This document shows positions 53,901 to 61,175 of a stretch of DNA of 64,000 nt, one piece after another. The stretch spans positions 3,720,001 to 3,784,000 of the forward strand of contig OZ243957.1 of NCBI GenBank assembly GCA_965214585.1. Reading direction: 5' to 3'. Each line of letters starts with the position of its first letter. Positions within the stretch are counted from its first letter, which is position 1. This stretch comes from JAHCHG01 sp965214585. GTDB taxonomy: Bacteria; Acidobacteriota; Blastocatellia; Pyrinomonadales; Pyrinomonadaceae. The translations under genes were made by a program, and so were the position numbers. The notes under the pieces are model-generated. The model did not search any database. It saw only the letters and a program-made list of their open reading frames with translations, and was not told where the DNA came from.

Positions 53901-54208
53901 ATATTCTGCCAATTCGCGCCGCCGTCAATCGTTTTCCAGACACCGCCGCCCGCCGCACCGAAATAATAAACATTTGGCTGGTCTTTGATTCCTTCAACCG
54001 CGCCGACGCGCCCGCCGCGAAAAGGTCCGATCAGGCGATACTGAAAATCTTTCAGCAAATCTTTCGGCTTAGGAGTTGCGACGGCGATCTGCCCATAAGT
54101 TTTTACGGATGCTTGCGAAATTAGAAAACCCGCAAACATCAATGAAAAAACCGAAAAAGTCAGAAAAGATTTTAGCGAAAACAAGCGGAAAAAGTTTATT
54201 TTAGACAT
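50981..54208 (-). CDS. Secreted BNR/sortilin-like beta-propeller protein
   Basis: 1075 residues. A signal peptide (SFLTFSVFSLMFAGFLI) leads into a first propeller with many Asp-box motifs (KTIDGGANWQNI, KSVDAGKTWKNIG, RTKDGGKTWTKI, KSTDGGDTWTEI, RSDDGGDTWRKV). A second set follows (RSMDEGQSWERI, SQDNGANWENV, SADDGENWQSL). This is the VPS10/sortilin-like or WD40/YVTN/BNR-like glycosyl-hydrolase-type fold common in Acidobacteria exoproteins. The C-terminal ~300 residues include a short beta domain and a coiled region (KITDKVSETHQTISEIRDTR) of unknown use. No catalytic residues are clear. It probably binds a polymer or protein outside the cell. It is transcribed alone. Confidence 0.88.
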   Translation of the reverse strand: MSKINFFRLFSLKSFLTFSVFSLMFAGFLISQASVKTYGQIAVATPKPKDLLKDFQYRLIGPFRGGRVGAVEGIKDQPNVYYFGAAGGGVWKTIDGGANWQNISDGFFKTGSVGAIDAADSNTNIVYVGMGEETIRGNVSSGDGVYKSVDAGKTWKNIGLNDTQQISRVRIHPKNPDIVYVAAIGHLWGQNEQRGIFRTKDGGKTWTKILYRDDKTGASDLIIDPTNPNTLYAAFWQISREPYRMDSGGAGSGLFKSTDGGDTWTEISRNKGLPAGVLGKITITVSPVNANRLWAMVEAEKGGLFRSDDGGDTWRKVSDNANIKQRPWYFSRVYADTENADTVYVLNVQFHKSIDGGQNFKTIGAPHADHHDLWISPDNSERMINGNDGGANVSTNGGKSWTEQDQPTAQFYRVSLDNDFPYNIYGAQQDNSTVRIASRSDGFAITTNDWFAVGGGESGWIAPHPENSDVVFAGSYDGYLTRFNRRTGQERNIDVYPENPMGSGADDLKYRFQWNFPIMFSPHKTNGKYPLYTAAQFLFRSMDEGQSWERISPDLTRNDKSRQKSSGGPISQDNTSIEYYDTIFSVDESPVKQGVIWAGSDDGLIHVSQDNGANWENVTPKDLPEWIQINEIRASPFDAATAYFAATNYKNDDLKPYIYKTNNYGKSWKKIVRGIPEDHFTRVVVEDPNKRGFLYAGTERGIYYSADDGENWQSLQLNLPVVPITDLAVHKREKDLVVATQGRSFYVLDELPLLYQLVEAQKSGVFLFKPEDAYRTAGRGGFELPETATVGENPPNGVVTYYYLKEKPTEEVVLEYLDANGKVIRTFTKKPSPVDGDTITSPEENNPSPGGEPPIPTEIGLNTFVWNYRLPNAKGLPGLIMWGGSLAGAKVPPGDYGARLKIGGRTIATESFQIKADPRLSTTQAEFEKQFDLHTKITDKVSETHQTISEIRDTRQQLENVARRLKSPEQKALVEKAREISKTLTDIEENLIQTKIKSSQDALNFPIKLNNKLAALGASIAGSDDPPTAQAYLVYNDLTAQINAQLARFAKVKSEEIAEFNKQFAAKNLPVIVIK

Positions 54209-54292
54209 TGGCTTTGAATTTTTATCTTTTGAATTTTGTCGTTTGTATTTCAGAAAATTAAACTATTCAGTTGAGAATAGCAAATTTAAAAA

Positions 54293-54525
54293 CTGTAACG
54301 CCAGCATCCTGCTGGCTGTCGTGTTGGCATCTTGCCGACACTCTGAGCGTTTCGCTCAGAAAATAAACTGAATTTCTCTGAATTTTAACTAAAATTAAAA
54401 CTTCACATTATTCGGTTTACAAATTATGGTAATTAAAGTTTCGAGAATTTGAGTCAATTTCCGAGCTTCGCTCGGAGTGGCGGCTGAAAGTTACCACGAC
54501 TGCCAGCAAGATGCTGGCGATACGG
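54293..54525. repeat. Longer palindromic element related to families A and B
   Basis: The left arm gtaacgccagcatcctgctg..gctgtcgtg pairs with the right arm cacgactgccagcaagatgc..tggcgatac. Two short hairpins lie inside (gagcgtttcgctc and ccgagcttcgctcgg). The arm sequence (gccagcat..tgctggc) is a variant of the gccggcat..tgccggc arms of the other copies. It fills most of the 418-base divergent gap between the BNR protein and the thiolase gene. Confidence 0.75.
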
Positions 54526-54626
54526 CTGAAGAAGATTTCCGAGAGTTTGTCTGAAAAACCGTCCGCCGTTACAATAATATTAAACAGCAAATTTGGATTT
54601 TTAAAAATATAAAAAAGGAATAATTT

Positions 54627-55820
54627 ATGGAAAATATGAAGGATGCAGTAATAATCAGCGCGGCGCGAACGCCGACGGGGAAATATCTGGGAAGTCTGAA
54701 AGACTTTTCGGCAACGGATTTAGGCGCGATAGCCGTTAAAGAAGCGGTCAAACGCGCGGGAATTAACAGCAAAAATGTTGACGAAGTGATAATGGGCTGC
54801 GTCGTGCAAGCCGGACTCGGACAAGCACCGGCACGACAAGCGGCACTCAAAGCCGATCTGTCGCCGGAAGTTTCGGCTTTGACGGTGAATATGGTTTGCG
54901 GTTCGGGGCTTCGCGCCGTTTCGCTGGCGGCGCAGTCGGTTCGCCTTGGCGATGCTGATTTTGTTGTCGCGGGCGGAATGGAATCAATGTCGAATATTCC
55001 ATACGCGCTCGAAGACGCACGCGAAGGTTTCAGAATGGGCAATAAAACCGCAACTGATCTGATGATTCACGACGGTTTGTGGTGTCCGTTTGAAAATTGG
55101 CATATGGGAAATACCGGCGAAGTCGTTTCGGAAAAATATCAGATCGGGCGCGAAAAGCAGGATGAATACGCATACAATTCGCACCGCAAAGCGATGGAAG
55201 CGAGAAATGCGGGGAAATTTGCCGACGAGATCGTGCCTGTCGAGATTCCGCAGCGCAAAGGCGACGCGATAAATTTTGATGCGGACGAAACAATCCGTGA
55301 TGAAACTTCGGTTGACAGTTTGGGCAAACTTCGTCCGGCTTTTAAAAAGGACGGCGGAACGGTCACAGCCGGGAATGCTTCGAGCATCAATGACGGCGCG
55401 TCGGCGGTGGTCGTAACTTCGGCTGAAAAAGCCAAGCAATTGGGCATTGAACCGCTGGCAAAAATCGTCGCTTACGCCACTTCGGGAATCGAACCGCGTT
55501 TAATTATGATGGCTCCTGTTGAAGGTGTGAAAAACGTCCTCAAAAAAGCCGGTTGGACAATGGACGAAGTTGATCTGTTTGAATTAAACGAAGCATTTTC
55601 CGTCCAAGCACTCGGCGTGATGCAGGAATTAGGTTTAGATATGGAAAAAGTCAACGTCAACGGCGGCGCGGTTGCTTTAGGACACGCCATCGGAAATTCG
55701 GGCGGACGGATTTTAACCACTCTGCTTTATGAAATGAAACGCCGAAACGCGAAAAAAGGAGTTGCCGCGCTTTGCTTGGGCGGCGGAAATTCGGTGGCGA
55801 TGGCTGTCGAAAGGGTTTAA
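54627..55820 (+). CDS. Acetyl-CoA acetyltransferase (thiolase)
   Basis: 397 residues, the usual thiolase length. The three catalytic parts are the nucleophilic Cys in NMVCGSGLRA (near residue 92), the His in VALGHAIGNSGGRI (near 353) and the second Cys in ALCLGGGNSVAMAVE (near 383). The His motif is usually GHPIGASGAR, so GHAIGNSGGR is a variant. It joins two acetyl-CoA to acetoacetyl-CoA, or runs the reverse in fat breakdown. A 3-hydroxyacyl-CoA dehydrogenase gene follows 1.2 kb away, which fits a short-chain acyl-CoA or butyrate/polyhydroxybutyrate pathway. The ribosome site AAGGAA is good; M4 is a possible alternative start. Confidence 0.93.
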   Translation: MENMKDAVIISAARTPTGKYLGSLKDFSATDLGAIAVKEAVKRAGINSKNVDEVIMGCVVQAGLGQAPARQAALKADLSPEVSALTVNMVCGSGLRAVSLAAQSVRLGDADFVVAGGMESMSNIPYALEDAREGFRMGNKTATDLMIHDGLWCPFENWHMGNTGEVVSEKYQIGREKQDEYAYNSHRKAMEARNAGKFADEIVPVEIPQRKGDAINFDADETIRDETSVDSLGKLRPAFKKDGGTVTAGNASSINDGASAVVVTSAEKAKQLGIEPLAKIVAYATSGIEPRLIMMAPVEGVKNVLKKAGWTMDEVDLFELNEAFSVQALGVMQELGLDMEKVNVNGGAVALGHAIGNSGGRILTTLLYEMKRRNAKKGVAALCLGGGNSVAMAVERV

Positions 55821-55835
55821 GGTAAAAGGAAACTT

Positions 55836-55910
55836 GTCAGTAGCGTCGGCGTGAGCCGATGCGCTCGTCGCTGTTGAGTTTTTGCAACGGCTATGCACGA
55901 TGTTACTGAT
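55836..55910. repeat. Family C palindromic element, partly worn copy
   Basis: The left arm gtcagtagcgtcggcgtgag is intact. The right arm (acggctatgcacgatgttac) keeps only part of the pairing. It begins 15 bases after the thiolase stop. Confidence 0.75.
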
Positions 55911-55962
55911 TTTCCTTCTTTTCAACTTATCTGACCGATAAAAAAACATTTAAATTTTTTTG

Positions 55963-56008
55963 ATACTGATATATAATGATCTTTAATTTCTATATCAGTA
56001 TTTTTTTT
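55963..56008 (+). terminator. Rho-independent-like terminator after thiolase
   Basis: An AT-rich 11-bp stem (atactgatata and tatatcagtat) is followed directly by eight T (56001-56008). The low GC content makes it a weak but correctly built intrinsic terminator. It separates the thiolase gene from the small membrane-protein pair. Confidence 0.6.
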
Positions 56009-56076
56009 GGATTTGCGGGTAATTCCGTCTTAAAATTCTGAGAAATTATTTTTAAAGGTTCAGGAGGTTTGAAATT

Positions 56077-56370
56077 ATGACTTTACAAGATCACCGCAAA
56101 ACGCTTGGGGCAATTTTCTTTTTTCTGGGAATTTTGCAGACAATCGCGTTGATAACCGTGTTTTTTTATTACGGTTTAGACTTGCTTCTGCTCGGTTATA
56201 CGGTTTTATATTTGCTGACGGGCTGGAAACTTCATCACGAAAGTTCAAATGCGAAGATATTTGCGATAGTTGCCAGTCTGCTTTGCTTGATGAGTTTTCC
56301 GATTGGCACGGCGATTGGCGTTTACGGGCTTTGGTTTACTTTGATGCGGGAAAACAGGGAGGAATTTTAA
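56077..56370 (+). CDS. Small membrane protein (paralogue 1)
   Basis: 97 residues with three hydrophobic segments (TLGAIFFFLGILQTIALITV; LDLLLLGYTVLYLLTGW; IFAIVASLLCLMSFPIGTAI). It ends IGVYGLWFTLMRENREEF. A strong ribosome site AGGAGG stands 9 bases before the ATG. The following gene shares the end motif PIGTAxGIYGLWF and the ALYxLTGWKLY-type line, so both belong to one family of small multi-pass proteins. I do not know its role. The two genes are 4 bases apart and surely share a transcript. Confidence 0.8.
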   Translation: MTLQDHRKTLGAIFFFLGILQTIALITVFFYYGLDLLLLGYTVLYLLTGWKLHHESSNAKIFAIVASLLCLMSFPIGTAIGVYGLWFTLMRENREEF

Positions 56371-56374
56371 AGTT

Positions 56375-56806
56375 ATGGACGCACGGGCGCACAATAAATT
56401 GTTGAGCATTTTCTTTTTCGTTCAAACCGGATTGACGATTTTGGGCGGAATTTTCGCCGTGCTTATTTACGGCGGCGCGGGATTGATGATGTATTCCGAT
56501 TCTTCGGGCGCAAACGAGCCGTCGCTCGGCGTTTTCTTTATCGTGATGTCAATCGTCATCGTCGTTTTCGTGCTTTTATTCAGCGCATTCTACGGTTTTA
56601 CGGGTTGGAAACTTTATAAAGAAGAGCGAATCGGGCGCATTTTGGGAATAATTTGCAGCTGCATATTTTTGCTCGGCATTCCAATCGGAACGGCTGTGGG
56701 AATTTACGGTTTATGGTTTCTGCTCGGAGAAAAAGGCAAGCAGTTTTATTCGGGCGATGCAAGCGGGAATTTCGCGCCGCCGCCGCCGCCGAACAGTTGG
56801 CAGTAA
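56375..56806 (+). CDS. Small membrane protein (paralogue 2)
   Basis: 143 residues with about four hydrophobic segments (LLSIFFFVQTGLTILGGIFA; GVFFIVMSIVIVVFVLLFSA; GIICSCIFLLGIPIGTAVGI). It carries the same closing motif as paralogue 1 (PIGTAVGIYGLWFLLGEKG) and a Pro-rich tail (FAPPPPPNSWQ). The extra length over paralogue 1 comes from an insertion between the first and second helices and from the tail. The family is unknown to me. It may work with paralogue 1 as a heteromer. Confidence 0.8.
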   Translation: MDARAHNKLLSIFFFVQTGLTILGGIFAVLIYGGAGLMMYSDSSGANEPSLGVFFIVMSIVIVVFVLLFSAFYGFTGWKLYKEERIGRILGIICSCIFLLGIPIGTAVGIYGLWFLLGEKGKQFYSGDASGNFAPPPPPNSWQ

Positions 56807-56920
56807 TTGAATTTATTAAATTTACAAAACGCGCGGTGAAATTATTTTAGTTTCGTCGCGCGTTTGTTTTGTATCTGAAATTCAGCTATTTTTAAAATAA
56901 TAGTTGTAATAATGAACAAA

Positions 56921-57007
56921 GGCGGAAACGAGGGCAGTTATGGAGGGTGCTGTTTTTAATATTTTAAGTTTACAAACAGCACCCTTGTTTACACGCGGGT
57001 TTCCGCC
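56921..57007. repeat. 87-bp palindromic element (family G)
   Basis: The outer arms ggcggaaac/gtttccgcc and the inner arms gggtgctgttt/aaacagcaccc are exact inverted pairs. A half copy lies at 15870-15900. It precedes the dehydrogenase gene by about 60 bases and may end transcripts from the membrane pair. Confidence 0.8.
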
Positions 57008-57067
57008 TTACTCTTTTTCAAAAAATTTGATATTACTAATAAAAATTAAAAAGGAACAATAAAATAA

Positions 57068-57916
57068 ATGAGCGAAATTATCGGCGTGATCGGCGCGGGG
57101 ACAATGGGAAACGGAATTGCACAAACGGCGGCATCAAACGGTTATGAAGTGATTATGTATGACATCAAGCCCGAATTTGTTGAGCGCGGCGTGAAAAATA
57201 TCGGCGGAAGTCTTGACCGTTTTGTAAAAAAGGAAAAAATAACCGAAGACGACAAAAACGAGATTTTGAAACGAATCAGAGCGACGAATGATTTTGATAA
57301 TTTCAAAGAATGCACATTAGTTGTCGAAGCGGCGATTGAAAATTTCGAGATAAAAAAGGGAATTTTTCAGGAACTTGACAAATTGACTCAGCCCGAAACA
57401 ATTCTGGCAACGAATACGTCTTCAATTTCCATCACAAAAATCGCTGCGACCACCGAAAGACCGGACAAAGTTATCGGAATGCACTTTTTCAATCCCGTTC
57501 CGCTGATGAAACTCGTCGAGGTCATACGCGGCATTGCAACGTCGGATGAAACTTATGCGAAGGTGAAAAATTTGTCGGAAACTCTCGGAAAAGTTCCCGT
57601 CGAATGCAATGATTATCCGGGTTTCGTTTCAAACCGCGTTTTGATGCCGATGATAAACGAAGCGATCTTTTGTTTATACGAAAATGTTGCGACGGCGGAA
57701 GCGATTGACGAAATTATGAAACTCGGAATGAATCATCCGATGGGACCGCTCACTTTGGCTGATTTTATCGGCTTGGATGTTTGCTTGGCGATTTTGAATG
57801 TTCTGCACGAAGGTTTCGGCGATCCGAAGTATCGTCCGTGTCCGCTTTTAAAGAAATATGTTGATGCCGGCTGGCTCGGACGCAAAAGCGGGAAAGGTTT
57901 TTACGATTATTCATAA
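57068..57916 (+). CDS. hbd: 3-hydroxybutyryl-CoA dehydrogenase
   Basis: 282 residues, the size of single-domain-pair bacterial enzymes such as Hbd or PaaH. The NAD-binding start is IGVIGAGTMGNGIAQTAAS. Further signatures are VVEAAIENFEIKKGIF, ATNTSSISITKIA, GMHFFNPVPLMKLVEVI with the catalytic His, and the C-terminal NHPMGPLTLADFIGLDVCL and GRKSGKGFYDYS. It interconverts 3-hydroxyacyl-CoA and 3-ketoacyl-CoA. With the thiolase upstream it forms two steps of short-chain beta-oxidation or butanoyl-CoA synthesis. The ribosome site AAGGAA is well placed. A palindromic element begins one base after its stop. Confidence 0.95.
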   Translation: MSEIIGVIGAGTMGNGIAQTAASNGYEVIMYDIKPEFVERGVKNIGGSLDRFVKKEKITEDDKNEILKRIRATNDFDNFKECTLVVEAAIENFEIKKGIFQELDKLTQPETILATNTSSISITKIAATTERPDKVIGMHFFNPVPLMKLVEVIRGIATSDETYAKVKNLSETLGKVPVECNDYPGFVSNRVLMPMINEAIFCLYENVATAEAIDEIMKLGMNHPMGPLTLADFIGLDVCLAILNVLHEGFGDPKYRPCPLLKKYVDAGWLGRKSGKGFYDYS

Positions 57917-57917
57917 T

Positions 57918-58058
57918 GGAACGCCGGCATCTTGCCGGCAATGAGCGCGAAAACGCGAAAACAAACGCGGCGAAGTTTAAAGTTAAATTTTGAAATTTAA
58001 CTTTATGAACAATTTTCAAACGCTCCGGCGTTTGCTGCCGGCAAGATGCCGGCGTTCC
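57918..58058. repeat. 141-bp palindromic element (family B), copy 2
   Basis: The left arm ggaacgccggcatcttgccg and the right arm cggcaagatgccggcgttcc are exact inverted ends. The inner pairs gcaatgagcgcg and cgctccggcgtttgctgc, and an AT palindrome aaagttaaattttgaaattt, fold further. It starts one base after the hbd stop and ends 3 bases before the ribosome site of the peptidase gene. Confidence 0.88.
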
Positions 58059-58069
58059 AAAGGAAAATT

Positions 58070-59431
58070 ATGCGAAAAATTTTATTGATTTTGGTTGTTT
58101 TGTCATTTTCTTTGGCGACGCTCGCGCAGACGAAAGTTGCGCCTCTGAATTTCAAGCAGAGAACTTTGCCGAACGGCTTAAAGGTTATCAGTTTGCAGGA
58201 CACATCGAGTCCGACGGTGACAATTCAGGTTTGGTATGATGTCGGCGGAAAGGACGATCCTAAGGGTAAATCCGGTTTCGCGCATTTGTTCGAGCATATG
58301 ATGTTCAAATCTACCAAGAATATGAAAAGCGAGATGCTTGACCGTCTAACCGAAGATGTCGGCGGTTGGAACAATGCTTCGACTTGGGAAGATTTGACCA
58401 ATTATTATGAAGTTGTCCCGTCAAATTATCTGGAAACTCTGCTGTGGGCGGAAGCCGATAGAATGGTGAATTTGCAGATTGATAAAGAAAATTTCGCGTC
58501 CGAGCGCGACGTGGTTAAAGAGGAATTCAGACAAGGCGTTTTGGCGCAGCCTTACGGACGTTTTTACGAATTTTTGAACAGCCTTTCGTATCAAAACCAT
58601 CCATACAAACGCGGCGTTATCGGCAATATCGAAGAACTGGAAGCGGCGACGCTCGAAGATGCCGAACTTTTTTACAAATCTTATTATCGCCCGGATAATG
58701 CAAATTTAATCGTCGTCGGAAATTTCGACCAAAAACAGCTTGACGATTGGGTTAATAAGTATTTTGGCAGAATCGAAAAGCCGGAAATCGGACTTTCGAG
58801 AGTTGCGGTAATTGAACCCGAACGCGCGAAGGAAATCGTTTACAACGAATTTGCCCCGAATGTTCCGCTTCCGGCGATTGCGATTACATATCTCGCGCCG
58901 CCCGCTTCGAGCAAAGATGTTCCTGCACTCAAAATCGCCGGAGCAATCTTGTCCGACGGCGAATCTTCGCGGCTTTATCAATCAATTGTCCGCGATCAGC
59001 AATTGGCTGCGTCGGCAAATTTTTCCGCCGATATTAGAAAGGACAAAGGCTTGCTTTATTTTTCCGCCGTCGCTTCCGCCGAACACGATCTGCCCGAAAT
59101 CCAGACGGCGTTATTAAAGGAACTTGCAAAAATACAAAACGCGCCTGTTTCGGCTAAGGAACTCGAAAAAGCGAAAAACAAACTTATCACGGACACTCTG
59201 CGCGAAAGGGAAACCAATTCGGGCAAAGCAAATCAACTCGGACGCGCCGTGATTTTCGACGGAACGCCCGATGCGGTTAATTCCGACATTCAAAATTTAC
59301 AGAAAGTTACGGCAAAAGACGTGCAGACGGTTATGAAAAAATACTTTACAAACAAAAACCGCGTCGTCATAAATTACAGAGATGAAGCCGATCAAGCGGA
59401 AACGAAAGGAGCGCAAATTGATGAAAATTAA
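58070..59431 (+). CDS. M16-family zinc peptidase, catalytic subunit
   Basis: 453 residues from the ATG at 58070, which has AGGAAA just before it and directly begins the signal peptide (MRKILLILVVLSFSLATLA). The inverted zinc motif HLFEH (His72, Glu75, His76) is complete, with the downstream Glu in ERDVVKEEFR. The second half has the usual M16 C-domain. These enzymes degrade peptides in the periplasm, in a clam-shell formed with an inactive partner. Such a partner is encoded next, with an 11-base overlap. An upstream in-frame ATG at 58046 lies inside the palindromic repeat and is not preferred. Confidence 0.92.
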   Translation: MRKILLILVVLSFSLATLAQTKVAPLNFKQRTLPNGLKVISLQDTSSPTVTIQVWYDVGGKDDPKGKSGFAHLFEHMMFKSTKNMKSEMLDRLTEDVGGWNNASTWEDLTNYYEVVPSNYLETLLWAEADRMVNLQIDKENFASERDVVKEEFRQGVLAQPYGRFYEFLNSLSYQNHPYKRGVIGNIEELEAATLEDAELFYKSYYRPDNANLIVVGNFDQKQLDDWVNKYFGRIEKPEIGLSRVAVIEPERAKEIVYNEFAPNVPLPAIAITYLAPPASSKDVPALKIAGAILSDGESSRLYQSIVRDQQLAASANFSADIRKDKGLLYFSAVASAEHDLPEIQTALLKELAKIQNAPVSAKELEKAKNKLITDTLRERETNSGKANQLGRAVIFDGTPDAVNSDIQNLQKVTAKDVQTVMKKYFTNKNRVVINYRDEADQAETKGAQIDEN

Positions 59432-60914
59432 AATATTTAGAAAATCGAGTTTTATTTTATTGTTGTTCGCGGCTTTTTCAATTTCCGTTTTCGCTCAAAA
59501 ACCAATGGAAACGCCGCCGCCGCCCGGAAAACCGCCGACGGTAAAAATTCCCGAAATAAAGCAGACAAAATTGGGAAATAATTTGCCCGTCGTTGTAGTC
59601 CAGCGCAAAAATGTTCCGCTTGTTACCGTTCAGCTTCTCGTAAAATCGGGCGCGAACAGAGAATCTGCGGAATTAGCCGGACTTGCCGATATGACCGCCG
59701 AACTTTTAACAAAGGGAACAAAAACCAGATCGGCAACGCAAATCGCGCAGGAAATCGAATTTTTGGGCGGAAGTTTGAATTCGGGTGCTGATTGGAATTC
59801 GTCGGAAGTTACATTAAATATCTTGTCGGCTAAACTCGAACCGGCTTTTGCGATTATGGCGGACGCGGTTTTGAATCCGACGTTTTCGGGTGAAGAAATT
59901 GACCTTTACAAATCGCAAACGCTTGATAATTTGAGCGTCAGCTTAAAACAGCCGGGAACGCTCGGAAATTATGTTGCCAGCCGTTTCACTTTCGGCGAAC
60001 ACAATTCGACGGGAACACCCGAAACGCTCAACCGCATAACACAAAAGGAATTAAAGAATTATCACACAAAATATTACGATCCTGAAAATTCCGTTCTGAT
60101 CTTTACGGGCGACGTTTCTCCCGAAACGGCGATGAAATTAGCCGAGAAATACTTCAAAAACTGGAAAAATTCGGCTGACGGCAATAAAAGCAAAACGACG
60201 GCGCGAATCAGTAAAAATGCAAATTCCGCCGAAGATATTATCAACAAAATTCTCGTCGTTGATCTGCCGAACGCGGGACAAGCGGCGGTCAGTTACGCGA
60301 AAAAACAAAACTTCGGGCGAGCCGATGCGGAAAATTATTACGCTTCAAACGTCTTGAATTCCGTTTTGGGCGGAGGTTATTCCGCCCGTTTAAATCAGGA
60401 AATCCGCATCAAACGCGGTTTGAGTTACGGCGCGAGAAGCGGTTTCGGTTATCGTCCGGGCGATACGAATTTTGTGGCGACAACGCAGACGAAAAATGTT
60501 TCAGCCGCCGAAGTCGCCGAATTAATCAAACTCGAAATCGCAAAATTGGCTGATGAAGTCGTTTCCGCCGACGAACTCGCGCCGAGAAAACTTGTTTTGA
60601 CGGGAAGTTTCGGCAGAAATCTGGAAACGAACGACGGTTTGGTTAATTTATTAAGCGAACTTTATTTATTCGGTCTAAGTCCGAACGAACTCAACAATTA
60701 TTCGCAAAACGTCGGCAACATTTCAGAAAAACAAATCAAGACTTTTGCTTCCGAAAATATTAGAGGCGGCGACATAATCATCGTCGGCGATTATTCGATT
60801 TTCAAAGATGATCTGAAAAAACGCTTTCCGAACAAGGAAATCCAAGTTATTTCGGCGGATGATCTGGATTTGAACCGCGAAGATTTGCGAAAAGTAAAAG
60901 ATTCGATGAAATAA
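59421..60914 (+). CDS. M16-family peptidase, non-catalytic partner subunit
   Basis: 497 residues from the ATG at 59421, again with a signal peptide (SSFILLLFAAFSISVFA) and then a Pro-rich stretch (METPPPPGKPPTVKIP). It has the M16 fold (AGLADMTAELLTKGTKTRSA; VLNSVLGGGYSARLNQEIRI, RGLSYGARSGFG). At the zinc site it reads AGLADMTAEL where the active family has HxxEH, so it cannot bind zinc and should be the substrate-holding partner of the preceding gene. The overlap of the two genes supports equal production. The same pairing is known for periplasmic M16B peptidases. Confidence 0.9.
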   Translation: MKIKIFRKSSFILLLFAAFSISVFAQKPMETPPPPGKPPTVKIPEIKQTKLGNNLPVVVVQRKNVPLVTVQLLVKSGANRESAELAGLADMTAELLTKGTKTRSATQIAQEIEFLGGSLNSGADWNSSEVTLNILSAKLEPAFAIMADAVLNPTFSGEEIDLYKSQTLDNLSVSLKQPGTLGNYVASRFTFGEHNSTGTPETLNRITQKELKNYHTKYYDPENSVLIFTGDVSPETAMKLAEKYFKNWKNSADGNKSKTTARISKNANSAEDIINKILVVDLPNAGQAAVSYAKKQNFGRADAENYYASNVLNSVLGGGYSARLNQEIRIKRGLSYGARSGFGYRPGDTNFVATTQTKNVSAAEVAELIKLEIAKLADEVVSADELAPRKLVLTGSFGRNLETNDGLVNLLSELYLFGLSPNELNNYSQNVGNISEKQIKTFASENIRGGDIIIVGDYSIFKDDLKKRFPNKEIQVISADDLDLNREDLRKVKDSMK

Positions 60915-60925
60915 TTGAAACTTCT

Positions 60926-61001
60926 GTCAGTAGCGTCGGCGTAAGCCGATGCGCTCGCCACAACTGCATTAACGCATCGGCTTACGCACGACGCTACTGA
61001 C
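60926..61001. repeat. Family C palindromic element, intact copy
   Basis: The left arm gtcagtagcgtcggcgtaag and the right arm cttacgcacgacgctactga pair almost fully around the loop caactgcattaa. Here both arms read taag/ctta where the copy at 22604 reads tgag/ctca, a matched change. It begins 12 bases after the peptidase stop. Confidence 0.87.
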
Positions 61002-61175
61002 ATATCTTCTTTCCAAATAATCAAAAAAGAATTGCAATTTTCCGACATCAACACGAAGCCGATTAAGAATTTTGTGGTTAAACCAAGTAAAAATGCCGAT
61101 CACAATCCCGATTATAATTATGACAATATCGGGAAACTTCTTGAAATGATTTAAGAAGCAACCCAAAATATTAAA

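Noticed and set aside
57918..58069. Earlier start of the M16 peptidase at 58046
   Set aside because: It would place eight codons of the palindromic repeat before the signal peptide; the ATG at 58070 has its own AGGAAA site.
5102..61001. Palindromic repeats as CRISPR arrays
   Set aside because: The copies are far apart, 67-255 bp long, and not spaced by uniform spacers; no cas genes are present.
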